A stretch of DNA of 64,000 nucleotides. Source: Desulfuromonadaceae bacterium. Lineage in GTDB: Bacteria; Desulfobacterota; Desulfuromonadia; Geobacterales; Pseudopelobacteraceae. The translations under genes and the position numbers were made by a program. This document shows, one piece after another, positions 60,729-64,000 of the stretch. The stretch is taken from the NCBI GenBank assembly GCA_028712075.1, contig JAQTQX010000025.1, positions 1 to 64,000 of the forward strand. Direction: 5' to 3'. The notes beneath the pieces are model-generated. The model saw only the letters and a program-made list of their open reading frames with translations, ran no database searches and was not told the DNA's origin. How positions within the stretch are numbered: the stretch's first letter is position 1; the number at the start of each line of letters is the position of its first letter.

Positions 60729-61547
60729 ATGCAGTTTACCTCGCTTATTATTTCAAATATTGAGGTATCGCCTGGCTATTGGCGGATGCGCATGACGGCT
60801 CCGCAGGATTTTGCGTCTGCAGAACCGGGGCAGTTTGTCATGGTACGTGTAACTGGTGCGATTGATCCGCTACTGCGCCGCCCATTCGGTATCTTTGATG
60901 TCGGTACCTACCTGCCGGCACAGAGTGGTGCCGTTGCACAGCCGTATCTGGAGATGCTCTACCGGGTGGTGGGGAAGGGGACCGCGCTGCTGTCAACCCT
61001 TCACGAAACGGATCTGCTTGATCTGCTCGGCCCGCTTGGCAAGGGGTTTGATCTCGGTACTCCGGGTGAGGAAAAACTTATTGTCGGCGGCGGGGTCGGG
61101 CTTGCTCCGCTGTATCTGCTCGCCAAAGAGCTGGTGAAAAATTCAAAAGTCAGGCTGTTTGCCGGTGGCCGCACCAGAGATGATATTCTCTGCATAACTG
61201 AATTTGAGCGGTTGGGCGTCGAGTGTTACACCGCCACGGAAGATGGTTCGCTCGGTGAGTGCGGGCTGGTTACGGAAGCGCTGTGGCGGCGTCTCGATCA
61301 GCTGCAGGGGGGTGCGTCTGTGTATGCATGCGGGCCGCACGGAATGCTGAACGCGGTTGCCGGTATTGCCGCTGCCCGTGGCATTCCCTGTCAGGTCTCG
61401 CTGGAAGGATACATGGCGTGCGGAGTCGGTGCATGCCTCGGCTGCGTTGCTCCGGGGCACTCCCATTCGCAGGAGACGCCTGATTTCCGCTGTGTCTGCA
61501 CTGAAGGACCGGTGTTCGATGCGGGCGAACTGAAGTGGAGGGATTGA
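60729..61547 (+). CDS. pyrK: Dihydroorotate dehydrogenase electron-transfer subunit
   Basis: 272 residues: FAD-binding barrel (RRPFGIFD near 50), NAD-binding domain ([19 protein letters not shown] near 118) and a C-terminal 2Fe-2S site with Cys in [10 protein letters not shown] and FRCVCTEGP (225-260). It transfers electrons from the PyrD flavin to NAD+. AAGGAG site upstream. The pyrD ATG lies 2 bp after the stop. Confidence 0.95.
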   Translation: MQFTSLIISNIEVSPGYWRMRMTAPQDFASAEPGQFVMVRVTGAIDPLLRRPFGIFDVGTYLPAQSGAVAQPYLEMLYRVVGKGTALLSTLHETDLLDLLGPLGKGFDLGTPGEEKLIVGGGVGLAPLYLLAKELVKNSKVRLFAGGRTRDDILCITEFERLGVECYTATEDGSLGECGLVTEALWRRLDQLQGGASVYACGPHGMLNAVAGIAAARGIPCQVSLEGYMACGVGACLGCVAPGHSHSQETPDFRCVCTEGPVFDAGELKWRD

Positions 61548-61549
61548 TC

Positions 61550-62476
61550 ATGAAACCAGTCAGAATACCTGACATGACTGTTACTCTGGCCGGAATTCCT
61601 CTGCGCAACCCGGTCATGACCGCTTCCGGAACCTTTGGCTATGGTGAGGAGTTTGCCGGATACGTTGATCTGGAATCGATCGGGGCCATGGTCACCAAAG
61701 GGCTGTCACTCAAACCCCGTGCCGGTAATCCGACGCCGCGCATTGTTGAAACACCGGGCGGGATGCTTAATGCCATTGGTTTGCAGAATGTTGGCATTGA
61801 AGCCTTCGTCACCAAAAAAGTACCGTACCTGCGTGGAATTGACACGCCGGTTATTGCCAATTTCTTCGGCAATACTATTGACGAGTATGCCGAAATGGCC
61901 ATGCGTCTAGATGAGATTCCCGAAGTTGCCGGGCTGGAAGTGAATATTTCCTGCCCGAACGTCAAACATGGCGGCATTGTGTTCGGCACTGACCCTGGCA
62001 GCGCCGCCTCCGTGGTTACAGCATGCCGTGCCGCAACAAGGAAGCCGCTGATGGTCAAACTCTCACCCAATGTGACAGATGTGGTGGTGATGGCCAAGGC
62101 GTGCGAAGATGCCGGTGCCGACGCACTGTCATTGATCAATACGCTGACCGGCATGGCTATCGACCTCGTCAGACGTCGCCCGGTTCTGGCAAATATTACC
62201 GGCGGTTTTTCCGGGCCGGCAATCAAACCGATTGCGCTGCGCATGGTATGGCAGGTGGCAAAAGCTGTCAAAGTCCCAATTGTCGGTATTGGCGGCATCA
62301 TGAATGCGGTCGATGCGCTTGAATTCATGCTGGCCGGAGCTACGGCTATTCAGGTCGGCACAGCAAGCTTTATCAACCCCGGTGCGTCGCAGAAGATTGC
62401 CGAAGACATGCAGGAGTGGCTGGTCGAGCATGACATCGACGATGTAAAAACGCTGATCGGAGCCCTGGAAACGTAA
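61550..62476 (+). CDS. pyrD: Dihydroorotate dehydrogenase, type 1B
   Basis: 308 residues from the ATG at 61550. TIM-barrel flavoprotein: [33 protein letters not shown] with the type 1B catalytic Cys (near 130), and the FMN phosphate site [19 protein letters not shown]. It oxidises dihydroorotate to orotate and works with PyrK. The frame starts at 61535 but the first residues lie in pyrK. Confidence 0.96.
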   Translation: MKPVRIPDMTVTLAGIPLRNPVMTASGTFGYGEEFAGYVDLESIGAMVTKGLSLKPRAGNPTPRIVETPGGMLNAIGLQNVGIEAFVTKKVPYLRGIDTPVIANFFGNTIDEYAEMAMRLDEIPEVAGLEVNISCPNVKHGGIVFGTDPGSAASVVTACRAATRKPLMVKLSPNVTDVVVMAKACEDAGADALSLINTLTGMAIDLVRRRPVLANITGGFSGPAIKPIALRMVWQVAKAVKVPIVGIGGIMNAVDALEFMLAGATAIQVGTASFINPGASQKIAEDMQEWLVEHDIDDVKTLIGALET

Positions 62477-62480
62477 GCTA

Positions 62481-63164
62481 ATGCTGGAACTCTGGCTGTC
62501 ATTCTCGGCGGGGCTTATCGGCAGCGGACATTGTCTTGGCATGTGCGGTGGGATTGTCACGGCGTTGGCACTGTCGAAGCGTGATGCAGCAGCTGTAGAT
62601 CGTTTTCTGTTCAATCTTCTCTACCACGTCGGGCGGGTATGCACGTACAGCATCCTCGGGTTGCTGGTCGGCCTGGTTATTCAGGCCGGTATGGTTGATT
62701 CGCTGAAGCCTGCCGTCAAGTGGCTGTTTCTTGCTGCCAATTTTTTTGTTATGGTGGTCGGAATATGCACCTTGTTCGGGGTGCATTCTCTTGGAATATC
62801 CGCACTTGACGGGACCGGATCCCGGTTTTTCAAGGCACATTTTGCCCGCCTCGCGGTACGCTCAACGACGCTGACTGCGCTCCCTGCGGGACTTTTAATG
62901 GGCTTGCTGCCGTGCGGTCTGGTATATGGGATTCTCATTGCAGCTTCCACCAGCGGTTCCGCTGTCAAAGGTGCCGGCATGATGTTTGCTTTCGGATGTG
63001 GAACCATACCGGTATTGCTGAGTTACGGCCAGATGGCATCGGCGCTTTCAGTGCTGAGCAGAGGTCTGTTCCAGCGTGGTATGGGTGGAGTTGTGGCGCT
63101 GATTGGGCTGCTTGGCGTCTGGAAGGCTCTGGATACGCTTGGTGTTAGTCGGCTATGGCAGTGA
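62481..63164 (+). CDS. SafE/TauE-type membrane protein (COG2836)
   Basis: 227 residues, six membrane helices. The N-terminal GSGHCLGMCGGIVTAL and the internal LPCGLVYGILIAA are the paired motifs of the COG2836 UreH-like/DsbD-fold proteins, linked to heavy-metal or redox transport in other species. It directly follows pyrD (4 bp) and may simply share its transcript. Confidence 0.85.
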   Translation: MLELWLSFSAGLIGSGHCLGMCGGIVTALALSKRDAAAVDRFLFNLLYHVGRVCTYSILGLLVGLVIQAGMVDSLKPAVKWLFLAANFFVMVVGICTLFGVHSLGISALDGTGSRFFKAHFARLAVRSTTLTALPAGLLMGLLPCGLVYGILIAASTSGSAVKGAGMMFAFGCGTIPVLLSYGQMASALSVLSRGLFQRGMGGVVALIGLLGVWKALDTLGVSRLWQ

Positions 63165-63342
63165 TTATGCCTCGTTTGATATGGCAGACTACTGAGTTCA
63201 ATGATATTTTATTATTGGTATATAGCGCAGTTGTGATGCTTCCCTATTGACGTTGCATAGTTAGGGTGATATAAAACACCGTTGCAAATTCCGGACTACG
63301 TGTTTGTCGCTATTAATGTAACAACGTGTATGCGAGGTTTAC
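63165..63342. other. Intergenic, no gene seen
   Basis: 178 AT-rich bases before the HDOD gene; it should hold that gene's promoter. I find no structured RNA. Confidence 0.5.
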
Positions 63343-64000
63343 TTGTTACAAATTCCCAAAGCGATTCTTAACTCGATCGAGGCGCTCCAACTGCAGTCCC
63401 CGCCGCAGTTATTGCTACGTTTTTTACACCTCGTGGAGGATGATCGTACGACAATACCTGAACTGGCCACATTGGTCGGCCAGGACCCTTCACTGAGTGC
63501 TCGTGTCCTCACTGTTGCAAATTCTCCTGCGCTGCAGCGCGGAACTGTCTCAAAAAGCCTCACCCGCTGTCTTGTCAATCTCGGTACCCGGCTTGCCCGT
63601 ACCCTGGCAGGCTGCCTTGTGGTGCAAAATGTATTTTCTCCCGCCGTCAACAACCGCAAGTACAGTTTTTCAGGTTTCTGGGGGCATTCACTGCTGGTCG
63701 CCGAGCTGTCTCGCGAAATCTCGGTAGCGGTTGCCTATACTGATATTGAAGAAGCATATCTGGCGGGGATTCTCCACGATATCGGTCAACTGCTTCTGCT
63801 TGGCGGGATGGAAAATTCATACGGAAGACTTCTCGAATCAAGCGGTGATGAAACTGATCTGCTGAATGCCGAAACAATATCGCTCGGTACGACTCATTGT
63901 GCCGTCGGTACCTGGCTGGTCGATAAATGGGAGCTTTCGTCGTTTATGGCTGATTCTATCCTGTTTCACCACAAAACGGCCGAAGAGATTGTGTGTGCCG
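63343..64000 (+). CDS. HDOD-domain protein, 3' partial
   Basis: Reading from a TTG at 63343 gives 219 residues without a stop before the window ends. It has the HDOD pattern: LVGQDPSLSARVLTVANSPA (near 45-64), a hydrophobic core LARTLAGCLVVQNVF and LAGILHDIGQLLLLGG with the HD residues near 143. HDOD proteins are non-catalytic relatives of HD hydrolases used in signalling. The start could be further downstream; there is no strong ribosome site. Confidence 0.85.
   Translation, partial: MLQIPKAILNSIEALQLQSPPQLLLRFLHLVEDDRTTIPELATLVGQDPSLSARVLTVANSPALQRGTVSKSLTRCLVNLGTRLARTLAGCLVVQNVFSPAVNNRKYSFSGFWGHSLLVAELSREISVAVAYTDIEEAYLAGILHDIGQLLLLGGMENSYGRLLESSGDETDLLNAETISLGTTHCAVGTWLVDKWELSSFMADSILFHHKTAEEIVCA

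Overview
The window is most likely a contig from a member of the Geobacteraceae/Geobacterales (anaerobic, metal-respiring deltaproteobacterial lineage). The evidence is the Hyb-type periplasmic uptake [NiFe]-hydrogenase behind a sigma-54 promoter, NrfJ-like and PEP-CTERM proteins, a PurS-like/PurL fusion with separate PurQ, a type 1B dihydroorotate dehydrogenase (PyrK+PyrD), and moderate GC. This is inference from gene content; no rRNA is present. The contig starts inside Illumina adapter sequence (1-25), so its first bases are artefactual.

Layout. 26-12810 is a plus-strand housekeeping block: a beta-lactamase-fold hydrolase, purB, an MscS channel, purL, recQ, purQ, purF, pyrE, tlyA and a HIT protein, mostly overlapping or a few bases apart. 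12883-15700 is a minus-strand magnesium unit: an M-box riboswitch with its own terminator controls a soluble PRC/MgtE-N/CBS protein and an NRAMP-family protein carrying the signature residues of NRAMP-related Mg2+ transporters. 15989-19800 holds tRNA-Leu(UAA), an integrase relic, two PEP-CTERM genes sharing a duplicated 264-bp 3' cassette, each behind a sigma-54-type promoter, and transposase debris. 19813-24680 has a TPR protein, an OB-fold secreted protein and a two-component system (HAMP kinase plus NtrC-type regulator). Its gene pair diverges from the hydrogenase operon hybSABCD (25088-30753), and the shared intergenic region carries three copies of a GACAAA-N-ATGATACA-like box and a GG-N10-GC promoter. 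A 746-residue fusion of a dead sigma-54-activator-like AAA+ domain with a NapH/NosR-type membrane polyferredoxin follows (30938-33178).

33162-38403 is again mostly housekeeping: DUF1450 protein, ferritin, lgt, serA, trmL and a membrane GGDEF protein. From 38472 to 44557 there is a gene-cassette array: at least four, probably five, integron attC-like sites with no integrase in view, carrying a Fic protein with a substituted catalytic His, a HipA/YjjJ kinase, a toxin-antitoxin pair with a frameshifted toxin, a DUF4160/DUF2442 pair, a decayed secreted-type gene and a SRPBCC protein. The accessory region continues to 48145 with a HigBA-like pair, an IS21-type transposase with a zinc-finger accessory gene, and a PIN/RHH pair.

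48500-64000 is core sequence again: a marR-tolC-emrA-emrB efflux operon, rimI, a degenerate subtilase-like protein, a DUF3047 protein, acnA overlapping a ClC antiporter, a sterol-desaturase-family enzyme, pyrK-pyrD, a SafE/TauE-type membrane protein, and a HDOD protein that runs off the end.

The best candidates for something undescribed are the dead-AAA+/polyferredoxin fusion beside the hydrogenase, the M-box-controlled pairing of an NRAMP-type Mg transporter with a detached MgtE sensor, and the integrase-less cassette array rich in toxin-like genes.
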